Below, one piece after another: positions 37,738 to 49,719 of a stretch of DNA of 64,000 bases. Position numbers and translations under genes: made by a program. The stretch lies in assembly GCA_947623455.1 (NCBI GenBank), contig OX392532.1:47433058-47497057 (forward strand), given 5' to 3'. This stretch comes from Mimachlamys varia (taxonomy: Eukaryota > Mollusca > Bivalvia > Pectinida > Pectinidae). The notes beneath the pieces were generated by a model. That model searched no databases. It was not told the DNA's origin and saw only the letters and a program-made list of their open reading frames with translations. Every line of letters begins with the position of its first letter. Within the stretch, counting starts at the first letter, position 1.

Positions 37738-37840
37738 AGACCGTATTTATCGCGAAATTAAATCGCGGCGAAATAGTCGTTCAATATGAAAACGCAAATA
37801 TAAATCGCCGCGAAAATTACTTGGTTTACAGTGGTCTTCA
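37738..37840. repeat. Short inverted motif with atcgcggcgaaa arms
   Basis: aaatcgcggcgaaa near 37761 and aaatcgccgcgaaaa near 37803 are partly inverted. It looks like a small dispersed-repeat fragment. Evidence is slight. Confidence 0.35.
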
Positions 37841-38314
37841 AGCAAGAGTTACACACTTGTACAAAACTGAAAAAACACACGGGAAGAAAAATAACACACG
37901 GGAAGAAAAATAGCATGCAGGAACGAAAATAATATACGGCAACAAAAATTGTATATGGGACAAAACAGAATTACACATAAAACGATTGTACATCTATAAT
38001 GTATGTTAGTACACCTGTCTTCCTTGCAGACACAAAAACAAGGTTATTAGCATTTGACGTATGTACAGTACTAGTGTACAACTGGTTATTTGGTGGTTAT
38101 ATTATGAAAATGAACAAAGGGCAATAACTCTGTATATCATACTAGATTCAACATATCTGATTTACCCCGGGAACATGTAATTTATGATAATGTTAGGATG
38201 TCTCTTTAAGTTAACGCGTTAGGAATTATGTTTTTTTTTCATTTTTTAATTTATTTTCATCAACAGCAAACCAAGGGCTTTACAAGTCTGTATGATCGAC
38301 GTTGCATAATAAAG

Positions 38315-38695
38315 CTGAACGACGTGTCACAGTGAAACTGAACGTCGTGTCACAGTAAAACTGAACGACGTGTCACAGTAAAACGGAACGTCGTGTCACA
38401 GTAAAACTGAACGACATGTCACAGTAAAACTGAACGACATGTCACAGTATAACTGAACGACGTGTCACAGTAAAACTGAAGAACGACCTGTCACAGTAAA
38501 ACTGAACGACGTGTCACAGTAAAACTGAAGAACGACGTGTCACAGTAAAACTAAAGAACGACCTGTCACAGTATAACTGAACGACATGTCACAGTAAAAC
38601 TGAACGACATGTCACAGTAAAACTTAACGACAAGTCACAGTATAACTTAACGACAAGTCACAGTAAAACTGCACGACGTGTCACAGTGAAACTGA
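38315..38695. repeat. 23 bp tandem array, about 17 copies
   Basis: The unit is cacagtaaaactgaacgacg plus tgt. Some units carry aagaac or aca variants, so spacing is 23-26 bp. The stretch 37841-38314 before it holds no recognised feature. Confidence 0.92.
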
Positions 38696-38739
38696 AACGT
38701 TCTTCTCAGTAGTGCACACCGCTTCTCCTTGCCTATATG

Positions 38740-40010
38740 ATAGTGGGGTAGGGGCGGGGATTGAGTTATGGTGGGGTTGGGGCGGGGATTGAGTTATGGT
38801 GGGGTTGGGGCGGGGATTGAGTTATGGTGGGGTAGGGGCGGGGATTGAGTTATGGTGGGGTAGGGGCGGGGATTGAGTTATAGTGGGGTTGGGGCGGGGA
38901 TTGAGTTATGGTGGGGTAGGGGCGGGGATTGAGTTATGGTGGGGTAGGGGCGGGGATTGAGTTATGGTGGGGTTGGGGCGGGGATTGAGTTATGGTGGGG
39001 TTGGGGCGGGGATTGAGTTATGGTGGGGTAGGGGCGGGGATTGAGTTATGGTGGGGTAGGGGCGGGGATTGAGTTATGGTGGGGTAGGGGCGGGGATTGA
39101 GTTATGGTGGGGTAGGGGCGGGGATTGAGTTATGGTGGGGTTTGGGCGGGGATTTAGTTATGGTGGGGTTGGGGCGGGGATTGAGTTATGGTGGGGTTGG
39201 GGCGGGGATTGAGTTATGGTGGGGTTCGGGTGGGGATTGAGTTATGGTGGGGTAGGGGCGGGGATTGAGTTATGGTGGGGTTGGGGCGGGGATTGAGTTA
39301 TGGTGGGGTTTGGGCGGGGATTTAGTTATGGTGGGGTAGGGGCGGGGATTGAGTTATGGTGGGGTAGGGGCGGGGATTGAGTTATGGTTGGGTAGGGGCG
39401 GGGATTGAGTTATGGTGGGGTTGGGGCGGGGATTGAGTTATGGTGGGGTAGGGTCGGGGATTGAGTTATGGTGGGGTTGGGGCGGGGATTGAGTTATGGT
39501 GGGGTTGGGGCGGGGATTGAGTTATGGTGGGGTAGGGTCGGGGATTGAGTTATTGTGGGGTAGGGGCGGGGATTGAGTTATGGTAGGGTTGGGGCGGGGA
39601 TTGAGTTATGGTGGGGTTGGGGCGGGGATTGGGTTATGGTGGGGTTGGGGCGGGGATTGAGTTATGGTGGGGTTGGGGCGGGAATTGAGTTATGGTGGGG
39701 TTGGGGCGGGGATTGAGTTATGGTGGGGTAGGGGCGGGGATTGAGTTATGGTGGGGTAGGGTCGGGGATTGAGTTATTGTGGGGTAGGGGCGGGATTGAG
39801 TTATGGTGGGGTAGGGGCGGGGATTGAGTTATGGTGGGGTAGGGGCGGGGATTGAGTTATGGTGGGGTAGGGGCGGGGATTGAGTTATGGTGGGGTAGGG
39901 GCGGGGATTGAGTTATGGTGGGGTTGGGGCGGGGATTGAGTTATGGTGGGGTTGGGGCGGGGATTGAGTTATGGTGGGGTTGGGCGAGGATTGAGTTATG
40001 GTGGGTTAAG
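38740..40010 (+). repeat. G-rich 28 bp minisatellite, about 45 copies
   Basis: The unit is ggggattgagttatggtggg then gt(t/a)ggggc. Each unit holds three GGGG runs separated by one or two bases plus further GG, all on the + strand, so every unit can contribute to a G-quadruplex. Units differ mainly at ttgggg/tagggg. An open frame on the C-rich strand is an artefact. Confidence 0.96.
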
Positions 40011-40019
40011 GGTGGGTTG

Positions 40020-41065
40020 GGGATATTTCCATTGTAAGGGTTTTTATGTCTGACTCGGAGACAAAGGCGAAGATTGTGATGCACAGATTTGGAATGTGTG
40101 TTAGTAGCGGAAACATAAAAAACATGACCGATCTTGCTTTTCATTTATGTTTAGTGTTTTTTCCATGCTAACGCAGAATCTGTTCGGTACTTAACATCGT
40201 GGCAACGTGTTATCGTATCTTGAAAAAAAAGTGTTTTTTCATCAAAGCCACTTCATGTAACAGAGGTTTCTGCATATTTTCATAATTTAAAAGAAGATTG
40301 AATGTCTCGTGTATAATGTAAGTGGAGACTTTGGCGTGATAAACTTGTCTGCTACTGTGTAAAGATTTTGTTTATGACTTTATCAGAGTTTCATCGGTAA
40401 TTAAGGGTTTTTTTCTGGAAACACATCTTAAGTACTTCTGGAATCTCAATCACCAGGATGTTTGACAATTACGAGAAACGAGAGGAAATTATTTGTTATC
40501 GTGTTCAGCTTGGCGCTTTTCATCTGAGTCACTCTAATGTTATCAGTTGATTTCTGAGGAAGGTATCACTTACTTAAAATATTATTCCGTACACTTCACG
40601 TCGGGTTTGGAGCGTTACAACATTAGAACTAATAAATGTGACGTGCGAGTAATATTCAATTCCTGAAATTTTGACATTTCACAACCTTTCAAATCTATTC
40701 ACTTTTTTCTGGAATTTTATTTAAAAAAAATAAATGGATGTGTATCTGTATACACTCTTAAATTCAATTTTAAGTATTTTTGTCTTGTCTGACTTATACA
40801 TCTGATACCTATGCATGAAGTTCACGAATAGGCGTTGGTTCTGACATCGAAAGGAAGCAGTGAAAAGAAAACACGAGTTAAATTACAGTAACTAGGAATC
40901 GAACCCGTGACTTCCAGTGTCACTTCCTTCTGCTGTGATAAAGGGAATCTTCAACTTGCTGAAGCCAGAGACTTTTGATATTAACTTCACTTGTATTTTT
41001 CCTCATAATCTCCAACTTTCTCAAGTCTTCTTGAGACAAGACCCATGTTCTTTTATTCCATGCTA
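40020..41065. other. Intergenic; possible tRNA-like relic near 40890
   Basis: The minus strand at about 40890-40960 contains gggttcgattcct, a B-box-like sequence, without a foldable cloverleaf that I can see. No gene is recognised elsewhere in the stretch. Confidence 0.3.
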
Positions 41066-41067
41066 AG

Positions 41068-41295
41068 GAGGGAGCGAGGGTGTTGCCAAGTGGTTAAAGG
41101 AATCTGACATCCGCCCCCCCCCCCCCAACTCTACATCTGTGGGTCGCAAGTTCGAGGTCTATGTATAGTAGGGAAGTTGCCAGGTACTAACCGTAGGTCG
41201 TTAGTTATTATCTGGGAGCTCCGGCTTTCCTTCACAACTTCTGTCATGCAGGTTGAATGTAAGAATGTACGTTCTGTCCCATTGCACGGTTGTAT
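41068..41295 (+). mobile_element. tRNA-derived SINE, family A
   Basis: An A-box-like gttgccaagtggtt (41082-41095) and a B-box-like cgcaagttcgagg are separated by a C13 run, then agttgccaggtactaacc and ctgggagctccggctttcct follow. This order matches SINEs common in bivalves. The polymerase III promoter looks degraded by the C run. Confidence 0.65.
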
Positions 41296-41337
41296 ATAAA
41301 TGCCTTTACATATTGTTGTGTTTTATTTGGCAGTTTT

Positions 41338-41560
41338 CGGGTGGTCTGTGGTGCAGTAGATAACGAACTTGCATTTCACCAAGGCGCCCGGGGTTCGATT
41401 CCTCGACCAGACGTGAAAACGTATTGGGTCACCAGCCCTTGCCGTGTGGGTTTTCTCCAGGTACCCCGGTTTCCTCCTACACTAAGACGCGGGCCAACAA
41501 GGGTGATAAATATTTGTTGGATAGCTTATTTCATAATTGAATAATTTATTGACCATGGCT
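41338..41560 (+). mobile_element. tRNA-derived SINE, family B, full head
   Basis: A box ctgtggtgcagtagataac near 41346 and B box ggttcgattcc at 41392-41402 form a tRNA-like head. It is followed by the gtgggttttctccaggtac core and the ttggatagcttatttcataat tail shared with 23606-23750 and 43757-43900. The only copy here with a head. Confidence 0.8.
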
Positions 41561-43756
41561 GTTAATAGGACTTTTAATAAGATAAACCAAATGTTTAATA
41601 ATTGTTTTAAAATAAATAACTTTTATCTTTATATTTACATCTAGGCAGCTTGCCTCGAGATAGAGGAAAGCATCGTACCGAATTGTTGCAACTTAAATGT
41701 CAGAATAGAGCAAAATTGAAATACTTTCTCTGAAGATTGGGTGAAATCTAAATATTATCAATTTTGGCTGATATCTTTATTGATCAAATTTCTTCTACGA
41801 GTATGGAGGTAAGCGACACACGAGGGGATTAAAATTGTTCTTGAATATAATGTTGTTTTATCTGCCAACCTAATTATGTATCGCTTTCAGATACTTGATT
41901 CTTTTATAAAGTGATATATACTCTTAATTAAAACACTTCGGTTCAGCAACAAAAATAACTTGCGCGCTTACCAAGTTTTGAGTAACAAGTGATCATGAGA
42001 GGCTGCGCCAAAATAATCTATTAAGGGGAGATAAGCCAATCGAGAGTTGTTTTGGTAGTCACTAATAAAAACCTCTACACGTGAAGCAGCAATTGAAAGT
42101 ACAGTGTACATGTTAAAGATTAGCAAAAAGTTGTCTATCCCCGCCAAGTGCTATCTTGCGCCAAAATTAAATTTTTGAGGTTAAGGCTAATGGTATTAAT
42201 TTTCCTATAAATATTTGGTATATATTGACTTATTTCCACGTGATCTCGTCTACATCCTTTTAATTAGAGAACTTGATTAACAATACATGCATATTTTTTA
42301 AAAATCGCCTTAAATAAGCATTTCTGTTTACATGAAAAACGTATTTACTAAGCTTTCAGATTATAAATTGGAAAGTTTTTCTAATCATTTATTTATTGTG
42401 ACAGTTTCGTTATTTATGAAACAAAAATAGATAAATAGCTTAAACAGCTACTCGGTAGTATAAATGGAAAAGATGTGAACGTGCACATGTAATATGGTAT
42501 GTCTTAATGCGCATGCACGTGTGTGACCGGAAGTAGAATGTACAGGTTACGTGTAAAAGCCCCGTCCAAACAATAAAGTTAATGATTTTCCGTCACAGCA
42601 CCAGAGACAATTGATTCGCCTAATTAACCAGATATGTGTGTACAAATCAGTTTATGCTTTTCTCGTCTGATACTCAGACATCTTGTCTCTACTCTGCACT
42701 GTAATTTTCTTAGCTAATTGTCCTCCATGATGAAAAAAATGTTCGATTAGTGTAGCCTGGTCTTTAGAAATAGACAGTTTGGATTTCAGCCATATGTATT
42801 TCCATGAACTACAAATACAGTTACACAAAACTAATGGACGGTACCGGAACAATTATATGCTACATTTGTAAATTAATTTAGTGACTAATAATGTTAGCAT
42901 TGGTAACTGGCTTGTTTAACCAGCATTTACGAAACCCCCATTATTGACATAAGATCTTAAACACTTGCTATTTCTGTCCAACAACACGATGGCTTTGAGG
43001 TGTATGTAATTTGTGTGAGAGTTATCTCCCATATAGCATTATAATTGGTCTTTTGTCCCCTTAACTGACTCAGTTGTTCTACCTGCCAGCCTGGTCGCGA
43101 GAACGTGGGGCGATCGTTAGGCATTGGTTTGTTTACAGCGAGGTGCAATATACATTCGGGCGCGTAACATGTTTACTACATATTTCATGCATTTTGAAAA
43201 ATGTTCAATGAATTTTTTGGACTTCATTTTTTCAATCGATTTTCTTGAAATTCCGTACATACGTAGAGAATTATAACCCCTTTCATCTGATATTTTTTCA
43301 ATACTTTTCCGGTTTTCCTGAAGTAAACGCATATATACATAGTTACATAACCATGACGTTGTTTCGATCTTTATTATTATTTAAAATGATACCATTGCTA
43401 GAGTATAGGCAATATCTCTTGCAATCGGCTACGGGTAAAATATATATATATATCAGACGAATGAGCAAATAATTCTCTACGTGTCATTGAAATTCCTTTA
43501 AATTTCAATGAGAAAAAAAAGTTATGAAAAATTGTCAAAATGCATAAAATATGAAGTAAAAAAACATTACGCGTCCAAATATATATTGCACTATTGCACG
43601 CTGCAGATCTCGAAACTCCATTTTGTCATGCGCTATGACAATAGCTGTTAGAATAAGACAAAAGTGAAATAGAAACTCAATCAATTAAATAAAACGCACT
43701 TGTTAAAAAAATGAATAAAATGATATGATGGAACATACATTTGTATCATAGTTTGT
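41561..43756. other. Intergenic, no gene recognised
   Basis: AT-rich, unique-looking. Short open frames on both strands have no motifs. Confidence 0.45.
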
Positions 43757-43920
43757 AGGTATTGGGGTCATCTGCCCAACCACATGGGCTTTCTCCGGGT
43801 ACTGGTTTCCTCCCACAATAAGACCCTCCGCGCGCTAATATTTGAGCCAACAAGAGTGATAAATATAAGTTGGATATCTTGTTTCATAATTGTTGTAGAA
43901 GAAATAAAGTTGATTTATTG
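43757..43920 (+). mobile_element. SINE fragment, family B 3' part
   Basis: Contains gggctttctccgggtac, ggtttcctcccacaataaga and gttggatatcttgtttcata, matching the other two copies. No tRNA head. Confidence 0.72.
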
Positions 43921-45522
43921 AGTAGTTCAGTTCAAATATATCTTTCAGTATCTGAATGTATAATTTTTAAGCGACTTTAGAAGATGCGCAATTCTGATAC
44001 TAAAATATTTATCATTGAAATAAATATAATTTCACTTTTTGAAATGATAACTGTGTCATAATTACTTTTTAAAGAGTTTGTTATCAACATCTGAAATATC
44101 ACAGATATGTTTGTAACGGGTTTAATATCATCGGGGTGGTCTATATACATGTATGATATGATACCCGTGTATGTTTCAACTTCAAATGAATGTCACGTGA
44201 TCTGATACAGCTTTGTGGTGTGTCAATTTCATATCTCTGGAACAGGTGCCCCGACTGAAAGATGCTACCCTCAAAAACGACCGTCATTTCGAAGATATAT
44301 AGAGTGTGTATGTACTTCTAATTTAACGCTAGTTTCTCGTGTTTCTTCATTAGTAAATTAAAATAGCCATTGAAGTTGGTGGTGATATCGCGCGCTAGCC
44401 GTGTTGTGGATTAACAGCCTTGTGACGCAAACATAGTGACTTAGTATACACAGTGTATATTTCAATAGTACAATTTTTATGGATCCCCGTGGCTCGAGTG
44501 ACGTCCAACGAGTCAAAAGGGGCGACCAAATAGCTTTTTGTTACATATGATTCATTTACACAATGTGTTACCGTAAAAGGTTAATGCAATCTGCTTAATT
44601 TTGTTCAGTACAATGTACTGTATAATATGTACTTACATTTTATATGTTTGTTTGTTAGTTGGGTTAAATTATTTGCCGCTCGATCCAAAACATGTTCCTG
44701 GATTTAGAAAGCAATAAATTGAATACATATATAAGAGACGTATAAATATAACTATGTAACTTTGGTAAAAGGGAAATAACTCTTGCTTATTGTGCAGCTT
44801 GACAAAAATATCGGAGACTGGCGTAGACAATTATCAGATTATTATCTGACATGCAGATACCAGAATGTTTAAATTCTTTTTCATTGTGACCTTTGCCCGA
44901 GGTTATGATAGACCAAAAAGTGCAGGCAGTGGAACAAACACAAAACGTTTCTGTCTGTGAATATCTATATAGACATTTTTTACTGATTTTGTAGGACCTT
45001 CCGCGTCCGATCAGCCGAAGGGATTATATGCCCTAAAAAGTTTTTTTCATGATTTATGTATATTTTGTTCATGTAATGTAACGAGTATTTTATGTGTCTT
45101 GATAAATGGGCGGATAGTCTTGAAAATTTGACAATTTATTTGTCCGTATTGTCGCTATTACTTCCACGATCATATTTTGACATAGAATATATATATATAT
45201 TCGATAGATCTTGGATAGTTTTTATCGCATGCGCTAACAGTGCGACAATTTTCTCAAGAATGCATAGCCAGGACATCTAGGGACCTATCCGTATTATGAA
45301 ATACATGTTGTATGCATGTACAGATATAATAACTAAACTATAATATATAATTTATAATAAAGAGATCCAAATGCATTATCTTAGTCGGTGCTTGCTGTAC
45401 TTAGTTTTCAATATCTAAAAATATTCTCTAATTATTCTGTTATTGTTTGCATGGAAAAAACTATATGAAAACTACTGTTATTGCTTATACGATATATCGA
45501 AATTAAATTAAAAACAAAAATT
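43921..45522. other. Intergenic, no gene recognised
   Basis: AT-rich. Nothing beyond short open frames. Confidence 0.4.
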
Positions 45523-45529
45523 AAAAAAA
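45523..45529 (-). terminator. RNA polymerase III terminator of the tRNA-Ser gene
   Basis: A run of seven A on the + strand (T7 on the gene strand) starts five bases past the 3' end of the tRNA, the usual distance for polymerase III release. Confidence 0.75.
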
Positions 45530-45533
45530 TGAA

Positions 45534-45615
45534 CGTCACGAGCAGGGTTCGAACCTGCGCGGGAAGATCCCATTGGATTTCAAGTCCAACGCCTTAACCA
45601 CTCGGCCATCGTGAC
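45534..45615 (-). tRNA. tRNA-Ser, anticodon UGA
   Basis: The gene is 82 nt. The acceptor arms GTCACGA and TCGTGAC pair perfectly with discriminator G. The D arm carries the A box TGGCCGAGTGG. The anticodon stem TTGGA/TCCAA encloses CTTGAAA, giving anticodon UGA, which reads UCA-type serine codons. A long variable arm (GGGA/TCCC) is diagnostic of serine tRNA. The T arm GCAGG-TTCGAAC-CCTGC contains the B box. No intron. All stems are intact, so it is likely functional rather than a SINE relic. Confidence 0.95.
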
Positions 45616-46115
45616 TTACATGAAAGAGCGTATGCATTATTTCATCAGTATAGTCAAGGTGAGGTTAGCCTCGATTTCATAGAGAAGGTCGAGGTCATTG
45701 ATTGACAACAATGTAAACTTCCTGTTCCAGCTTCGAGAATATTGAGCAATTCATTTATTAGAGTAAGTATTGGTTATCAATGTTACGCCGTAAAAATATC
45801 AAGAGTGTTCTGTAATCAAACATATTATTGTTCTATATAATCACGTTCATAAAAGCATGAATCACATGTCCGAATACGGTGCATCGCTGACAAAGCACCT
45901 GTGTGTTGTGGCGGTATGTGAGTGTGTGTGTGTGTGTGTGTGTAGGGGGGGGGGGGGTGCTTTGTCGGTCTTTCAGGGCTAATATTAAGGACTCACACAA
46001 CTAAATAATAAATAATTTGCTACATGTTGTTACTAACTAAGCTTTCGAGCTAATAACATATTTAAATATTTGAAGTTCAACACTTGTGACAACTGCCTAT
46101 ATTCGCAGATACATA
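45616..46115. other. Intergenic with (GT)n and G13 tract
   Basis: A GT microsatellite (45921-45943) is followed by a run of 13 G. No gene is seen. Confidence 0.6.
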
Positions 46116-46117
46116 TA

Positions 46118-48717
46118 CAGTTGAGTGTAAGCTAACATTTACACCTAGTGCACTAGTAGTGCACTACATTTAAACTAGTAGTGCACTACATTTAAACTAG
46201 TAGTGCACTACATTTAAACTAGTAGTGCACTACATTTAAACTACAGGTAAACTAGTAGTGCACTACACCCTGAACCCCATATAGGTCAAATACCCCTACA
46301 GGTAAATGGGCAGTCCCATCCATCTACCTGTGATTTTTACCTGTACCTCACCTTTGTCTTCTGCTAGTACTTTGAAGCTGGCCTTATCATTAGTTAATAT
46401 TTATAACTTTAATGTATATATATGCATCTTATGTAGTTATTTTTCTCAAACAACCTTTTTTCTTTCATTTCAAAACTAGAAATTGTGAAATCATGATAAT
46501 TACTCTTACAATTTTCCCAAAAAATTTCTTGCATACATCATATAAATAAAATAGAAAATTAATATTTATCTAGCAGTTTTGATGTCTTATATTTCTTTTA
46601 ATATACACTATTAACGTTATTTGTTTTTTATTAATTAAACAATTTACAATCAAGTTTATTGAAAAATTGAAGGAATATCTTTTGATTATTATTTGTTTAG
46701 AAGTATATTTTTAAATATTGTAAAAACTAATTGCGAAAATAACAAATAAATATTCTTTTATTACTTAATTAAATTAGATATATATTTTTATAAAATACAT
46801 TCATGCCTCAGATCTATATATTTATGAACGCGCTATAGAGTTTTGATAATCTTTATTTTTAATTTTTTTCTATATTAAGATCTGTATGTATATATATCAC
46901 CACATACAACAGTGTTAATATAAATATAAGAATTTGAATTTGAAAAAAAAGTAATACAACAATAAATTAAAATTTATTCAGATTGTTCAGTATGGGACAG
47001 ATGTTTTGATTTGACCCTCTGGCCTCAGGCAATTACCTGACCTGTCCCAACCTTGTCTAGGAACACCTGCTGACATAAGCCTGTCAGTGACATAATTGAG
47101 GTGTGAATTTCTCATCTGACTATCACTGGTCAAATTTGAAACCAATTTGATTAATATGGGAAGGGCTAAGCTGGATATGACCAGGATCATAAATATGATA
47201 ATACATATGTTAACCTTTACTCGGGTTTATCAAGTTTATCTGAAATTAAAAATCTTTGAGAATATATCTAGATATTTACACATTTCTCTTTAAATAGTGG
47301 ATATTTTGAGAACTTTAATCCATTTTTATGTTTCATTCAAAACATTTAATTATACAATAATAAATTGATAGTACATAAAATAACATTGAAATTAATAATA
47401 ATTAAGAATATTTACTCTCTGGCTCAGTCGCTTCATTATAGTTTGATAATAAAATACTAACATTCATTATACTTAACTTTATTCTAATTATCAGTATAAA
47501 AGTATTTTAAAATATTCCGATATTTAGGCATAAATATTGAAGGCAATTACAGGGTTGTATTAAATATGACTTGAAGGTTTATGCATATATGTAATAATGC
47601 AAGGTCAGTTTATTGGAATCATTTTAATTAATTCTATATTGTAAGACTAAGTATACAACAAATAAATAATATGCAGTTATATTAACCTAACTTAGAACAA
47701 AGTTAAGCCTATGCCAGTCACATTTATTGTACTTTTAAATCAACCTAATGACTTATATAAAATCTAACTAAAAGGGACAAATATAGATCTTCTGGTAGAA
47801 TCCTTTACCCTATAGGCATAACAACATCTTCAGGTACAGAGGTCAAGATAGGGGACACCCCTAGGCTGTCTGTAGTTAGCCAGGTGTGAATTTCTCAACT
47901 CCCTCTCCCCCACAGCCATCACTGGCCAAGTCTGATTAAAGGCCTGGGGGCCCTAGCCTGTTAATTGATTAATGATGATAACATTGATTACAGTCAATTG
48001 GATTACACGTAGACGTATGTTGGTATTTTGATATGAAGAAGGAAATGGCTTTAAATGTTCTGGTGCAAGTAATCGTTTCTTATATTAGTACTTGATGTTT
48101 ATATAACATTTCATTTGTATGCATATTGTACCTGAGTGTATAGTGAAACAGAATACCAATACTGGTACATGTAGGTAGTACTGCCAGAGACTTATAAAAC
48201 CTTGTACGTCTCTGATAATTTCAACATAAAACACGTGTTGTACCATTTTTCATTTGAACACATACCTTTCAATTTAATTGTAGAATGCACATATTTAAAT
48301 AGAAAAGAATAATTGTTACTTCTTTAAAAAGAATTTTAAGTTAGTATATTTAAATTATTATTTTATTTAAAATTTTGACATGCAGTGAATTAATTTATTT
48401 AAGTTATTATGATAAATATCTTCTGGCATAAACTCAGAATTGTTCATTCAGTTTCTTGTACTTATATGAGGAAGTACTGACAAACTAATGACTTCAATAG
48501 TATAACATAAAAGTACAGGTAAATCATATTACATCTGTACAGGTAAGGACACAGGTAGGTATGGACCCTCCCATTACCTGTAGGGGTTTTTGTGGTCACA
48601 CCTGGCTGGACGTAGTGCACTACTAGTTTACCTGTAGTTTAAATGTAGTGCACTACTAGTTTAAACGTAGTGCACTCCTAGTGCACCAGGGTGTAAAGGT
48701 TAGCTTACACTCAACTG
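46118..48717. mobile_element. 2.6 kb TA-flanked inverted-repeat transposon, non-autonomous
   Basis: Starts CAGTTGAGTGTAAGCTAAC and ends with the inverse, flanked by TA (46116-46117, 48718-48719). Both ends carry subterminal repeats built on the palindrome agtagtgcacta and acatttaaact (four or more on the left, three on the right), then ctacaggta/tacctgtag motifs, giving arms above 200 bp. The interior is very AT-rich. A related segment (caggtgtgaatttctca) occurs at about 47099 and 47881. No transposase frame is visible. TA duplication and CAGT ends suggest Tc1/mariner or pogo. Confidence 0.82.
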
Positions 48718-48810
48718 TATACATGTACATGACAATTAATGGCTTCAAATAAAAGGGCATTTTATGAGGAGTTTACTGTGCAATATTTGTACAAGCTTAT
48801 AATGTGGTTG

Positions 48811-48976
48811 TTCAAGTTATTGCTTTCTTCTGGCTATAATATACAGTTGTAATTTGTATGACGAAAGAAGCCTGAGAATAACTGGGCAGAGTTGGAACTG
48901 GTTAAAAATTGTTCTAGTTATTGCTTTCTTCTGGCTATAAAACGAATTTGTATGAAGAAAGAAGCCTGAGAATGAC
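48811..48976. repeat. Direct repeat of about 70 bp, period 101
   Basis: The segment ttattgctttcttctggcta to aagaaagaagcctgagaat occurs at 48817 and 48918. Each copy contains an inner inverted pair (gctttcttc / gaaagaagc). A run of 19 G follows at 48978-48996. Confidence 0.75.
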
Positions 48977-48996
48977 TGGGGGGGGGGGGGGGGGGG

Positions 48997-49586
48997 TGCT
49001 GGTTGTGGAAGACAGCACACTAGATCTTTGTTCTATCAAGACTCGGATGCTAAAACCTAGTACACATGTCAGTAAAGTACTACACTGTACTAACAGTAAA
49101 CACACATGTACATGTAGGTCAATTATCACAGTTATTTGAACCAAATATAATTAAAAACCTGAGTATAAGGGTCAGAACAACAATATACATGTAGGCTTCA
49201 ACACAGGGCCATGTTTAGCCAGATTTTAGACAATTTTGAAGTTTTTTGTCAAATTAAATTTATTTACATACTGAAAAAATGTGCCAACACTCAATGAGAA
49301 ATGTACATGTTGGCCCAGATGTTAAAGCGACTAGCATCTTATTGTGGGATTTTTTTTTACATTTTTGAAAATGTATAAGACACCATATACTGTTTAGTGT
49401 TTTCCTAATTATGTAATGCCATTTGAAGATTGCATTGTGAGTATATGTATATACATGTATTCTACATGAAAAGTTGTTTGATGTGAGACATTGAAATGCC
49501 CCGATACTGAGGTAAATGTTTTATATAGCCTTGTCTACAACATGTTCAGGTGAAGTTTGACGTCTTAATTCCTTAATTACTTACAG
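48997..49586 (+). other. Region upstream of the first visible TIR-HEAT exon
   Basis: Ends in the acceptor ttaattacttacag at 49586. No promoter or earlier exon could be recognised. The first visible exon may follow an untranslated or coding exon further left. Confidence 0.4.
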
Positions 49587-49598
49587 GTATCGGTCAGT

Positions 49599-49719
49599 AT
49601 GAGTAAACTGACCACTCCTCGTGTGCAGGCCAAACTGGCGATGACCATAGCTGGAACGGTCAAGGATGTGATGATATCTTACGACCAGTCGGATGAAGAC
49701 ATCACCAAAAAATTGCGTG
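49599..49719 (+). CDS. TIR-HEAT exon 1 (visible), N-terminus and first TIR strand
   Basis: Forty codons plus one base. The exon itself may begin at 49587 after a cttacag acceptor. The donor is G|gtacat. It encodes the first beta strand, VMISY, and an acidic turn SDED. The ATG is the first in the exon but four in-frame codons precede it. Confidence 0.8.

Noticed and set aside
39941..40144. Proline/histidine-rich minus-strand frame
   Set aside because: It is translation of the C-rich strand of the 28 bp minisatellite.
40885..40965. Second tRNA gene on the minus strand
   Set aside because: A B-box-like gggttcgattcct is present, but I could not fold acceptor or anticodon stems around it.
41290..41544. 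An 84-codon + strand frame
   Set aside because: It lies entirely within the SINE at 41338-41560.
46300..48500. Transposase gene inside the 2.6 kb TA-flanked element
   Set aside because: No open frame above about 67 codons, and none shows a DDE/DDD or DNA-binding pattern.
49587..49598. Calling 49599 a certain translation start
   Set aside because: The frame stays open to the acceptor at 49586, so the ATG may be internal to a longer protein. It is given as the first visible start only.
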